NCBI GenBank assembly: GCA_917880885.1
Contig: OU862922.1
Location: forward strand, 20,646,627-20,710,626
DNA from: Limnephilus marmoratus
Taxonomy: Eukaryota > Arthropoda > Insecta > Trichoptera > Limnephilidae
DNA: 64,000 nucleotides
Direction of reading: 5' to 3'
Under the pieces are notes generated by a model. It saw only the letters and a list, made by a program, of their open reading frames with translations, made no database searches and was not told the origin of the DNA. Position numbers and translations under genes: made by a program. Numbering within the stretch: position 1 is the stretch's first letter; every line of letters begins with the position of its first letter. Of this stretch, positions 22,703 to 33,544 are shown in pieces.

Positions 22703-23639
22703 GCTATATGTAGGTGGTATAAATACTAATTATCAAATCAATTTCGGAGAAACAACCAAAATTTCCCTCAGCAACATTATTAAAAATTTCCCGAGTGCCA
22801 AAAATGTAAGACATCTTTAAAAAACTCAATATTACAAATATGTATTCAAATCAATATGACATAAATATTACATCCAAATTCCTCCATGTTCTACACAACA
22901 AATACATAATAATTATATTAAAGTAGGCATAAAATATTTTAATTGTCTTTATTCAAGAAAAAGTTATATTTTTAATTAAATGGTATAAGTGTGGGTAAGG
23001 TATAAAATTGAGAAAAATGAACACATTTACAAAAAGATATCTTGATACTTATGTCCCTTCAATCAGACTTTCACACCTGATGTGTGCAAAGCACTTCACC
23101 GCGTGTGACCCTTGAACTGCTATATAGAAGACTTTGTGCGAAGAGAAAGATGAATGTAAGTTACTTAACAGTACGCATGTATTAATGTAGATTCACTACC
23201 TTTTTGTCTTTTGGATTTGTCTCAAACGTGAACCAAAAATCAACAAAATTCAAGCAATTCAATTAAGCGTTGTACGCGTTACTAAAAACTCGCGGACAGA
23301 GATCTCTGAAGGAAGTGTGGAAGGAAAGAAGAAACAGAATAAGTTTGAAAAGTAACCTGGCTATTCAAATGCAGTAACCAAATTCATCTTAAACCGTTCC
23401 ATGCAAATTTTCTATTCTGAATGGTGGTCTTTCAAAATGGCGAAAAAGTAACCTACAACACAATATAATCTGTCCACTCCTTAAAGTTTAGTATGCATGC
23501 AAAACATTACCCTTAGAAGGTAAACACCGTGACTAAATATATTCATAATACAACATAATTTTCTTAGAAGTAAGATGTTTTTTATTTACTTTTATTTAGT
23601 TATTTGTTATTTATAAATTACATGGTATCACATTAAAAC

Positions 23640-23870
23640 GTTTTCGTATACAATGATACATTACATCACCATACTAGGCGGCTGCCTGTTTCATGGTGAC
23701 CAATGGAATATAGTTACTTTGTGGTGTCTAGTGTGAACAAATGGATTAAATATATAAACATGTTGAAAATTGGAAAAAATATAGTAGAAAGTTTATAATG
23801 AGAATTATTTTTTTAAGGAAACTAGAAAATAGAAAAGAAAAGAGAAAAGTTAGCACAAGATTATAAGATG
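23640..23870 (+). repeat. Dispersed repeat, plus-strand copy
   Basis: Contains ACTAGGCGGCTGCCTGTTTC, a CATGGTGACC block and GAAAATTGGAAAAA in the same order as the minus strand at 10450-10670. Roughly 240 bp upstream of the hammerhead-like core at 24114. Confidence 0.5.
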
Positions 23871-24113
23871 ATATTCAAAAACGTAATTCTTATTTATAGA
23901 ATTATATGTGTGCATGCGTGCATACATGTGCAAATACATGTACACATACATACATTGCAAAATCAAACAAAATCATATGTATTTTTGAATGTAGCTATTA
24001 CTTTGTGGTTATCCATTATAGAAAAATGTACATTATACAATCTACATTATTATCTAGCAACAGCTCCACCCCTACCATAATAAAACATTGTTCGAAACTG
24101 TCAAATTAGTAAA

Positions 24114-24140
24114 CTGACGAAGGAACGTTTGTTCCGAAAC
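24114..24140 (+). ncRNA. Hammerhead-ribozyme-like core
   Basis: CTGACGA, perfect hairpin GGAAC-GTTT-GTTCC, GAAAC, then the self-complementary CCGG and UC. The bases match the hammerhead consensus and the UC would be an allowed cleavage step if stem III formed between two copies. Stem I pairing is not evident. Confidence 0.45.
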
Positions 24141-25342
24141 CGGTCGGATTTGCGCATCAATTAAGTGGTTTATACAAAGTTAAATTATTTCATTTTTCTA
24201 AAATCATATGTTTTTGTTTTGAAAATTTGATCGCTTGGAAGTATATAGATGCTTCAATTAAATACTGCGTGTAGAACATACCTTGGCCCTTAAAAATATC
24301 GATTAAAAAAGTACGAGGTCTATAAAAAACACTTTCAAGTCCAAACTCTCCTATTTATAATCTCCCTTTTCGGATATGGTTTTATTGTATAATGTGGAAA
24401 ATTCAGTTTATAATAATCGCAAAAAAATTATATTTCCGCCCGAACTTCCCAAAATAAAATAAAATATGCATTTTCGCGTTGTCATTTTACGATACGGCCG
24501 CTGAATTTGGATTTTAAAGGTGAACCCTATACCGTCCATCGAAGAACTACTCACTCGCCACACCCATTTTCTAATCAGTCCTTCCCCGGCCGTAGCGGGG
24601 AACAGACGTTATGCTCCACGTCGCTTGGTTTCGTGAAATCAATTTTAAATTTCCATTTTATCCCAATAAACAATGCGTAAAAAAGGAGTTCATGTTTTTT
24701 ACAGATCTTTACGAAATCAGCCTGTAAAAACAATTTCTCAAATACCTTTTCCAACTTTTCCAAAAGCTTTTTCTCAAGTATTTTTAAACTTAAGGGCGTG
24801 AATTCCGATTTCGATTTTTTCCTGAACTATTGGATCACCTTAACCTCGAGTGAGTGTAATGCAAGCATCTTAAAAAAACTAATCTAATCACAACGTGGAA
24901 CTACGCCCTACCCCTGCTGTGTGTTATGAAACTTGTTTTAACTGCATGTTTACCAAATAATACAAACAGTCTGAATTAAATTTCATTTCAGTTCTAAAGA
25001 AAAGATTTAGAATATAACATCTAACTATGAATAGTTCGTCAGCAAAGTCAAAAAAAATTTTTTCAATACAATGGCAACACCGCTTTTAGAACACTTCCAC
25101 ATTGTCTTTCGAATATAATAATTTGACAATTGATAGGAAAAACCAAAATTTTCTATTAATTAACTATTTTTTTAATGTTAAAAGTGCTTATTTCTTTAAC
25201 ATTTTTATTGTTTTTATTACACATCTTATAAATGGCTTCTTTGATATGCATTTCATAAGTTTTAATGACAAAATAACAGCAATTTTCGTTATATGTTTTT
25301 GGGGTGTTGTGCCGTGTTGCGCTACCTCCTTCTTTAGCCAAC

Positions 25343-25374
25343 GTTTCGGACATCGTTGCAGTGTCCATCATCAG
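25343..25374 (-). ncRNA. Hammerhead-like core, left arm
   Basis: Minus strand: CTGATGA, stem TGGACA with TGTCC, then GAAAC followed by GTTGGC. Mirror image of 25712-25743. Confidence 0.5.
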
Positions 25375-25711
25375 GGCAGATCCGGCAGATCCGGTAGATG
25401 TGTAATTTTTAGTCGTGAAGTATGTGCTTATTTACTTCGAAGCGATACCGTGTCGCCAGCAGCACTAACTTTCACCAGTACAAAATACTCGTGACAAGCA
25501 GTGGCGTCATCGCCGCGGAACGGAATAGAAAGTTCATTCCACGTTTTAATGAACTTTCTATTCCGTTCCGCGGCGATGACGCCACTGCTTGTCACGAGTA
25601 TTTTGTACTGGTGAAAGTTAGTGCTGCTGGCGACACGGTATCGCTTCGAAGTAAATAAGCACATACTTCACGACTAAAAATTACACATCTACCGGATCTG
25701 CCGGATCTGCC

Positions 25712-25743
25712 CTGATGATGGACACTGCAACGATGTCCGAAAC
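25712..25743 (+). ncRNA. Hammerhead-like core, right arm
   Basis: CTGATGA, a stem II hairpin (GGACACTGCAACGATGTCC), then GAAAC. GCC directly before the core can pair with GGC a few bases after it, a possible short stem I. Confidence 0.5.
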
Positions 25744-26406
25744 GTTGGCTAAAGAAGGAGGTAGCGCAACACGGCACAACACCCCAAAAACATATAACGA
25801 AAATGCTTCTGGCCGTGAAAATCTTAAAACTTATCCAAATAACAGCAAATTCTAATGACAAATTTCATTAGAAAATGTATAATCATTTTCTTTCAGGAAG
25901 TACCACCCATTTTTAAACACCGTTTGATAATAACGTGAAAAATATTCAATCGGACTACAGTGCTTTCTCCAAAGTTACAATCTTTTTCGTAATCCATTTT
26001 GATGTTACCATTTAAAACCATTTATATAAACGACCGTAACGCCGTTAATTTTTTTCTACACTTTCTTTTCCGCTTACTGTAAGCATTTTCGTGGAATACA
26101 AACATATTATACAGAGAATACTGAAGTACGCAGCGTGCGTACAGTAGAATCCTATCTATGCAGATAACCTTGGAGAAAATGTATCGTGAAAATGAAACAA
26201 CCCAGAACCGTGTCATATCAAATTTTCCGCATCGAGCCCTCAGGGAGTGATGGATTGTTTGGGCCGTTTGTAAAGTACCTACTCTGAATTTTTCAAACAT
26301 AAAAACTTTATCTGATTGACTACAAAATTTCCTGGTATTTTTGTATATTAACCTTGGAAAACTGTTTTTTGTGTGTGTGTTTTTAAATGTGAACACGGCG
26401 AGTCGA

Positions 26407-26633
26407 CGGTCCCGAAGAACACTGTCGGATCTTATAAATATTGAAAATGGTCTTGTTTGGCTTATTATATCTTTGACGATTTAAAAGTCTGGAATTTTTA
26501 ATGAAATATGTGGATATTTATTATATGCTTTATTTATATATTAAAAAAACAGTAAAAATGCAAAGAAATGTAACTTTAAACAGCTTTATGCACAATCATT
26601 AAATCGTACATTCGACATTGTTCTTCGGGACCG
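26407..26633. mobile_element. Short MITE
   Basis: Inverted ends CGGTCCCGAAGAACA and the complement TGTTCTTCGGGACCG bound a 227-bp AT-rich, non-coding interior. The superfamily is not clear because no convincing target duplication is visible. Confidence 0.6.
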
Positions 26634-26785
26634 TGATGTGCACCTACCGCCCATCATAAAACTTTGCTTTTGCTTTTGCTTTCCCAAACACGTTATTATT
26701 TAAAGAATTATATAAATATTATACATAACAATTTTCTCGGTTTACCCGCGTAACGTAGTCCTGAAAAGGACTTTTAACTCCTGAC

Positions 26786-26816
26786 GTTTCAGACAGATCT
26801 CACTGTCCATCTTCAG
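26786..26816 (-). ncRNA. Hammerhead-like core, left arm of second family
   Basis: Minus strand: CTGAAGA, stem GGACAG with CTGTCT around loop TGAGAT, then GAAAC and GTC. CCT before and AGG after the core could form a short stem I. Confidence 0.5.
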
Positions 26817-27127
26817 AGGCCTTATGTCTTGAGTTTTTGTCTCAAACTGAAAGCTTTCGCATGTCTGTTCAGTCCAGAAGCTAAGACTTAAGTGAGTGCA
26901 AATCAATTCTTATGGCTAGAACGGAGTACCCGGGTTGAAGGCGATTGATGGTGCTGGGGGTAGGGGGCGGGGCCGGCAGTCTCAAGCGGTTTACATGTTG
27001 ATTAGTTAGGCTAATTGAGGGTACTTCTGATAAAGAATTGATTTGCACTCACTTAAGTCTTAGCTTCTGGACCGAACAGACATGCGAAAGCTATCGGTTT
27101 GAGACAAAAACTCAAGACATAAGGCCT

Positions 27128-27158
27128 CTGAAGATGGTCAGTGAGATCTGGCCGAAAC
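27128..27158 (+). ncRNA. Hammerhead-like core, right arm of second family
   Basis: CTGAAGA, stem GGTCAG with CTGGCC (one wobble) around TGAGAT, GAAAC, then GTC. Compared with the left arm the stem differs at two positions, which do not pair with each other (one on each strand of the stem), yet all six pairs are kept, each by a wobble change. Confidence 0.5.
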
Positions 27159-27269
27159 GTCAGGAGTTAAAAAGTCCTTTTCAGGACACGGGTAAACCGA
27201 GAAAATTGTTTTACATCTCACACCCATGAAAACCTTAACCATAACATATATACGACCATCAACCGACCA

Positions 27270-27450
27270 TTTTTTAAAGAAAGACAATCATTCCAAGTTA
27301 CGAATAACCCTACAATATTCGAAATACTCCACTACAATAACCGTAAAATGATGATTGTGTTATGATGGAGGGCCAGCCGAGGAATCAAACCTGCGACTCC
27401 TGGTGGGACCCAAACGCGATGCCAACTCAACCACTGACCGCTCAATATGT
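27270..27450 (-). mobile_element. tRNA-derived SINE (second family)
   Basis: Minus strand: A-box-like TGGTTGAGTTGGCATCG and B-box-like CAGGTTTGATTCCTCGG, then a body with TATTGTAGGGTTATTCGTAA. The same head is at 19810 and the body at 29790 onward. Confidence 0.6.
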
Positions 27451-27559
27451 GTAAATTTTAAAGCATGTTCATTGGTCAAATGCATTGTGCATATCGTTTT
27501 TTTAGTGATCGATGAACTGGTGGATGCAATCTGTTAGCCATAAATTGTTATAACAGTTT

Positions 27560-27680
27560 ATCTAGTCTATAGTTGAAATTAAGATAGAGCACTATGGAAA
27601 TATATTATAGAATAAATATACAGCGCCCTCTAGGTGATTTTTCAATAAATAGGCGCTATACAAATATGGCAGGGGTGTTG
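27560..27680 (+). mobile_element. LINE 3' end fragment
   Basis: GCGCCCTCTAGGTGATTTTT followed by AGGCGCTATACAAATATG forms the same short inverted 3' motif as at about 21397-21440. Confidence 0.55.
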
Positions 27681-28127
27681 GTTATCCAATAACAAGTTCC
27701 CGGGTCGGCGGGACCCATACCCGCATCCCATATTAAAATCAAGTCATTTCGTAGTTTTACATTATCGCAGAAATGTGCACAAAGGAGTTCAAGAAATGGA
27801 TAATTTTATGCATTTATCTTTTAAATAAACATTTACATATACTCGTCAATTTGTATATTTTATAGGTACAATATATTCATAAAAATAAATGAGAAAGAAA
27901 ACAGATTTTTTTTTTAATTTTCTCAGATATCAGCCAACGTTCTTTTGCATATTATCCCATAATACGAATAGTCCAATAATCTTTATTACACAGTAATAAG
28001 CATATTGGCCTGCAAAGTAACGATAGCTCTTCAACGTTTAATTAAAAACAAAAAGCATCTGACAACATGATTTAGGTACACTTATTATCGATTATTTTGG
28101 TGATATGAATTTCATTTCAAGAAAAAT

Positions 28128-29125
28128 AAATATAAACAAAAATTTTAACAAAACAAAAAACGACTTAAAAAAATGCACTAAAAAGTAAAAAAATAATTTC
28201 GTATTCTTCTACAACTTCATAATCGACTTACTTTTTCTACTCATCAATATGTAGGTACGATTGTCATTTTTGGAATCGGTGTCAGTCATGGTAGGTTTGT
28301 AACTACATACATAGTTATAGGTTATAGGTGAGATGAGCTTGTATCGCACAAGCGACTTAACGAGGCGAGAGCAGGGCCGCGGCGTGAAGGGAGCTGTCAA
28401 GTAAACACGCCGCGCCGGGCCGGGTACCTTTGCTGACACCGACTCCAAAAATAACAATCGTACCTACGTATTGATGGGTAGAAAAAGTAAGTCGATTATG
28501 AAGTTGTAGAAGAATACGAAATTATTTTTTTACTTTTTAGTGCATTTTTTAAGTAGTTTTTTGTTTTGTTAAAATTTTTGTTTATTTTTTGATTTTTAGT
28601 GAATCCGAAGTACACTAATTTGTCTGAATATGGGTTGATCTACTAAACGTGCTGCTCATATGAGACAGACATAATTTGACCATAACGACATTAGGGTCAA
28701 ATTAAGAGATTCGGCCAAGTTTCGTTAATTTGCTCCTAAGAATTGAAGAGTTCCGTTACTTTGTCATGGATCCGATAATCAGAACCTAACCAAACTCTCA
28801 TCAATCTATTCTTGAAGTACATCCTTTCCAATAAAAAAAGAATCATTGAAATCGGTTGGTGTGATATTGAGTTATTCGTCCATTTGTCGCGCACATACTT
28901 AATGCAAATTTAAGACTTATATGGTTTTCTCATGGATGTCATTGTCAGAACTAGACCAAATTAAAATGAGACCACATGGGAAGCACCAGCTTTCAAATAA
29001 AAAAAGAGTCATCAAAATCGGTTCATCCAGTCGAAAGTTCTGAGGTAACAAACATAAAAAAAAAATTAAAAAATACAGTCGAATTGAGAACCTCCTCCTT
29101 TTTGAAGTCGTTTAAAAATTAGAAT
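28128..29125. mobile_element. MITE copy B, inverted relative to 21643-22702
   Basis: Begins with a palindrome whose arms (28131-28287 and 28434-28588, about 155 bp) enclose a GC-rich 145-bp core containing GCCGCGGCGTGAAGGGAGC. It continues into sequence matching copy A in reverse, ending at GAGAACCTCCTCCTTTTTGA. The outer AGTGGCGGTCC termini are missing in this copy. Confidence 0.65.
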
Positions 29126-29544
29126 TAGTACCCATCTATTAAATTACAAAGAGAACGTTTCTTATTAAAATTATTTTAGAAATAATGTTTTCTGTGTACT
29201 AATTTGACATTATATGAGGCTCTATTGTACCTATTGTCTTTAGAATTCTTCCATTATTAATAATTGCAATCCTCCAGACTTGTCGTGTTGTACAGATAAC
29301 CAATAACAAGAAGAGCATAAAGAATTCACGAGGCGAAAAAAAGAGAAACTAACTTCCATACGTTAGGTGTCCTTCCGACGGAAAGCAAGAACTTGACAAA
29401 ATAGAAAATAAAGCTTGTTTAATAAGCCAATTCATATTATTACCAGAATTACATTCGATAGATTCTTAGAATATTTCATGAAAATATTCTATTTCTTTTA
29501 ATTTATAATAAATAACAAACTAAACACCACGTCATTTACCGTAG

Positions 29545-29710
29545 AAGTATTGAGAGAGGTTGACCTGCCAAACAACTCCGTCTTGGCACAAACACTCCTT
29601 GCTTCTTTCGTATCCATATATCGTCTCATATCTACACAACCTTCTATTGTAGGTATTCCTGACTAAAGTATTTGATTCACATGATCGTCTCATTTATCGT
29701 TGTGTTAAAA
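29545..29710 (-). mobile_element. LINE 3' end fragment related to 63728-64000
   Basis: The minus strand reads ERSKECLCQDGVVWQVNLSQ-like residues, collinear with NEARNVCQDRDVWRSVLSAY at the right edge of the window. Degraded, with no complete frame. Confidence 0.5.
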
Positions 29711-29719
29711 AATACGTAT

Positions 29720-29850
29720 GTTTCCCACCCAGGGGTTGTCGGATCAATTCTTCGTCCTCGATCACTGCACAAGCAACAATACTGATAATAGTAAGAGGAA
29801 TTCAAATATTGTCAGGTTATTCGTAATCCGAGAATGCTTTTTTAAATGTG
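29720..29850 (+). mobile_element. tRNA-derived SINE fragment
   Basis: B-box-like GTCGGATCAATTCTTCG, then TATTGTCAGGTTATTCGTAA as in the minus-strand copy at 27270-27450. A similar body occurs at about 32430-32480. Confidence 0.45.
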
Positions 29851-29880
29851 ATGGCGGGATAATAGGCAATAGAATGTATA

Positions 29881-32257
29881 TTAGGGTGGTCACAAGAAAT
29901 CAATGTTGGACTTTTTTGGGGGGGGACCCCCCTAAAAGTTGCCAATTGGCTAAAAAATGAGATTGGTGAAGTTTCAGCTCAATTGGATAAGGTTACCCCG
30001 TGCCTTATCAAGGTTGAAGTTTTAACTTTCTATAAATATGCTTTTTTTTATAAAATACCTAACAATCTTGCAAGATTTAATTATATATGCTGTCCAGATT
30101 TTGCTTTATTTATTTTCTCAATTGGTACATAAAAAGGGGTGTACTTAAAACTGTTTTCAAAGTAAAAACAGCACAATCCAAATTGAAAATGATGGATTAA
30201 GGAGAAAAGAAAAGCAAACAGGTATAAAAAACCAGAAAAAATAATGTACAAAATTTTATTATTTAAAATATAAAAAAGAAAGTATTATAAAAGAAAGAAG
30301 TTATCATTATCATTATTTACATTTACAATTAATTATCAGATTAAGGTGGTAACGGCTTAGATAACGTGGTTTTTGAAGAGTCAGGATAATTTTTTCTACA
30401 TTCCGTTACAACTTGTAACAGAAACTGTCGCTGTTATTCGTCTTTTGTCAAACAGGAATTGAAGTCTTAGATTAATTTTACCCCTCTTTCAGCTGTGACA
30501 ACCTTGAAACCGTTTATTATTTTATTTTTTTGCTTTTAAATGATGTGCATTTTTACACCATATATCAGGATCCGTATTGAAAAATTCTGTATCACTTTCA
30601 AACCTTTTGAAAAAATTTAGAGTTTGATGAGAAACAAAAAAATCAATATCTTTGTCCAATAAATTATTCACTTGATGGAGACTGAATTTTGCTTTCACAT
30701 CCCTATCATCACATGTTTTTTCTTCAATTGGAATTAATTGTAGACTTTTTACAGCCATGCTTGTTTTGACACTTTTTTCTAAATTTTCATCGAAGAAAGA
30801 AAATGCGACTTGCTCAGAATTGAAGTACCACAGATGATTTATCATTTTAGACAGTGCCTTGTCTACAAAGTTCTTTATCGATTTCTCTATATTTTACAAT
30901 ATTATGTTTTAAATTACAAGAGATTTTAAAAATTGTAGGTCTTTGTTGGGGGCCAAATTGGGTTTGGGGACATTAAACCTCGCTTTTACATAAATTTTTA
31001 TTAAAAATAAACAAATGTCAGTGACAGCTTTTTTTCTAAATTTGTTAATGTAAATTTATCCCTAAAAAGATACATTTTGATGCAATAAAATACCTTTGCC
31101 ATCCAACACAATTAACGAAAGTTGAATTAATTCTTTGTAATCATCCCTTGGCTGTTGGTTTTTTAATTATTCTCTAAGAAAAATTGACATTTCATCTGAT
31201 TTCCCTATTTCATGTATAATATTTTTTTTATCTTCAATAGTATTGAAGTGTAGCATTGAAATACGAATGTAATGGATGAAACACTGTTTAAAATGATAAA
31301 TCATCTGTGGTACCTCAATTCTGAGCAAATCGCATTTTCTTTCTTCGATGAAAATTCAGAAAAAATGTCAAAACAAGTATGGCTGTAAAAAGTCTACAAT
31401 TAATTCCAATTGAAGAAAAAACATGTGATGATAGGGATGTGAAAGCAAAATTCAGTCTCCATCAAGCGAATAATTTATTGGACAAAGGTATTGATTTTTT
31501 GTTTCTCATCAAACTCTAAATTTTTCAAAAGGTTTGAAAGTGATACAGAATTTTTCAATACGGATCCTGATATATGGTGTAAAAATGCACATCATTTAAA
31601 AGCAAAAAAATAAAATAATAAACGGTTTCAAGGTTGTCACAGCTGAAAGAGGGGTAAAATTAATCTAAGACTTCAATTCCTGTTTGACAAAAGACGAATA
31701 ACAGCGACAGTTTCTGTTACAAGTTGTAACGGAATGTAGAAAAAATTATCCTGACTCTTCAAAAACCACGTTATCTAAGCCGTTACCACCTTAACCTGAT
31801 AATTAATTGTAAATGTAAATAATGATAATGATAACTTCTTTCTTTTATAATACTTTCTTTTTTATATTTTAAATAATAAAATTTTGTACATTATTTTTTC
31901 TGGTTTTTTATACCTGTTTGCTTTTCTTTTCTCCTTAATCCATCATTTTCAATTTGGATTGTGCTGTTTTTACTTTGAAAACAGTTTTAACTACACCCCT
32001 TTTTATGTACCAATTGAGAAAATAAATAAAGCAAAATCTGGACAGCATATATAATTAAATCTTGCAAGATTGTTAGGTATTTTATAAAAAAAAGCATAAT
32101 ATTTATAGAAAGTTAAAACTTCAACCTTGATAAGGCACGGGTTAACCTTATCCAATTGAGCTGAAACTTCACCAATCTCATTTTTTAGCCAATTGGCAAC
32201 TTTTAGGGGGGTCCCCCCCCAAAAAAGTCCATCATTGATTTCTTGTGACCACCCTAA
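29881..32257. mobile_element. Giant foldback transposon with 976-bp inverted arms
   Basis: The left arm (29881-30856) and right arm (31282-32257) are equal in length and nearly identical reverse complements by eye, separated by a 425-bp unique spacer. The ends are TTAGGGTGGTCACAAG and its complement. TGTATA at 29875-29880 and 32258-32263 would be a 6-bp target duplication. The arms carry the 3' part of a transposon-type gene in opposite orientations; only the spacer carries the part upstream of it. Confidence 0.85.
30522..31240 (-). pseudogene. Transposon-encoded protein of unassigned family, decayed
   Basis: Read on the minus strand from the spacer into the left arm: LIQLSLIVLDGKG, CLFLIKIYVKARFNVPKP, DLQFLKSLVI, then the open part 30845-30522 with MINHLWYFNSEQVAFSFFDE, DDRDVKAKFSLHQVNNLLDK and FFKRFESDTEFFNTDPDIW. 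Several stops lie in the spacer part. The right arm repeats the later part on the plus strand and continues with KVVTAERGVKLI and FLLQVVTECRKNYP. I recognise this order of motifs from uncharacterised, repeat-associated proteins of arthropods and cnidarians, but cannot name the superfamily. No catalytic residues can be assigned. Confidence 0.55.
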
Positions 32258-32775
32258 TGTATATAGATAATTAACACTGTGTATTATTTCGAGTAGCAGG
32301 TGATGAAGAAGAGACATTGGATAACCGTTCTCACTGTTTAATAGTTTTTTTCTTCTCGCGCTCTCATGCAGTGTTTTTCATACTAGAAGTCAGCCATATA
32401 GTCATTAAGTCCTTCATCACAACACGGTGGTATAGAGATTTATAAATATTGTCAAGTTATTTATAACCCGGGAATGTTTATCTTTCTTAAAAAAAATTAA
32501 TTATAAAATTTTTGGAGTAAATACCTACATTTAATATTTATTAGTTCTGTTTTAAAATTGTAAGATTGTATTTAGCAGTGGGTGCTACTATAATGACAGC
32601 AAACTAGTATTTATTGAACAAGTATAAGTAATTAGGCATTTAAAAAGTTAGGATTTCTGGGATTAGTGCCAACACAAATCAAACACCAAAAATAGATAGA
32701 TAGACCCATAAATCATTCTTTAAAATACTTTCGGACTTGAAGTAGGTAGGTACTTATGTCATTTAGATTCCAAGG

Positions 32776-33145
32776 TGTGGTGTATGTGTGTGAGTGTGAC
32801 GGCATGAGAGCGAGACATCGAGTATGCGGATGTATAAAAGGCGTGTACGAGCTGTAGAGCTCCTCTTCAGTTTACTCTTCATACAATAAACATAGTAACA
32901 TTATTCTCTCATATCATTAGGGAACGTACCCATACTACGTGACCAACTTTTTGCAATTTTTAACCCCCCCCCCCCCCCCCCCCGGTGACCAAAATCCTAA
33001 GCAACCCGCCGCTCATTTGTATGGAGCGTGACATTTTGAAGACCCCCCCCCCCCCTAAACGTGTCACGTAGTATGGGTACGTTCCCTTACTACCTACAAT
33101 ATAAACCGTACCCTCATCTGCGCACCACACAGCGCAGATCTTACA
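32776..33145 (+). mobile_element. Candidate solo LTR interrupted by a MITE
   Basis: Starts TGTGG, ends TTACAC, with AAGG at both flanks (32772-32775 and 33146-33149). Inside, TATAAAAG (32833) is followed about 36 bp later by TCAGT (Inr-like, 32867) and then AATAAA. Without the nested MITE it would be about 200 bp. No internal retroelement region lies beside it. An alternative is a host promoter. Confidence 0.4.
32920..33086. mobile_element. Harbinger-type MITE
   Basis: Terminal repeats GGGAACGTACCCATACTACG and the complement are perfect over about 24 bp, flanked by TTA on both sides (32917-32919 and 33087-33089). 167 bp. Holds two poly(C) tracts (about 32965-32983 and 33045-33054). Confidence 0.8.
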
Positions 33146-33544
33146 CAAGGTAAGTCCTACTTAATTTATAATATGGTTAAATAGGTTTGAAAGAAAAAAT
33201 AATAAGACCCCATATTCCTAATTTCTATTGATTTATAATGTACTTCCCTTGAACACTTTATGATTTTAAGCTCTTAAAATAATAAAGTTATTTTGAAGAA
33301 AATCTTTGTACATTTGCTGAATTGAAAATTAATTAAATATGAAATTAAGTGCCTCGATAGAAAAAATTCGCCAAAATCACTAATGGTTTTGTCATTTAAT
33401 AAGTCAGGTAAGCCTCATGCGTCATACATATGTCTGGTAATTTTATATTATCGTGAAAACAAGCTTATGGGTCCGAGTGGTTAATATATTTAATTACAGG
33501 TATGACAAAAACCACAGTGCTTATTTTAATTCTGTCTGTCTCTC

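Larger units (their letters stand above)
22703..25270. other. Gene-free stretch with scattered repeat pieces
   Basis: No gene recognised. 23350-23440 is a SINE-tail fragment (TTCTATTCTGAATGGTGGTC). 23640-23870 is the counterpart of the dispersed repeat at 10450-10670. 24114-24140 is a hammerhead-like core. Other open frames are short and without motifs. Confidence 0.5.
25283..25836. mobile_element. Palindromic hammerhead-like element, copy 2 (best preserved)
   Basis: Arms 25282-25538 and 25548-25804 (257 bp each) are almost perfect reverse complements around a 9-nt loop (CCACGTTTT). The right side continues into CCGTGAAAATCTTAAAACTT, a terminus shared with copies 1 and 3. The 12-bp AAATAACAGCAA occurs at 25271-25282 and 25837-25848, a target duplication whose length differs from copies 1 and 3. 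Each arm holds one hammerhead-like core. The long open frames here are mirror translations of the palindrome, not genes. Confidence 0.85.
26727..27210. mobile_element. Foldback element with a hammerhead-like core on each arm (second family)
   Basis: Arms of about 180 bp (26727-26911 and 27033-27210) are reverse complements. They start AACAATTTTCTCGG and share AGGACTTTTAACTCCTGACG-type sequence. The roughly 120-bp centre contains a G-rich stretch (GGGGGTAGGGGGCGGGG). Sequence content differs from the 25283 family, but the layout (one core per arm, facing inward) is the same. Confidence 0.75.

Noticed and set aside
24575..24763. 62-residue minus-strand frame rich in K, E and F
   Set aside because: No motif, no start context and no neighbours; probably chance in AT-rich DNA.
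25422..25664. Two long, nearly identical frames on opposite strands with matching partners at 25102-25494 and 25592-25861
   Set aside because: They are mirror translations of one palindrome, with no domain similarity; not genes.
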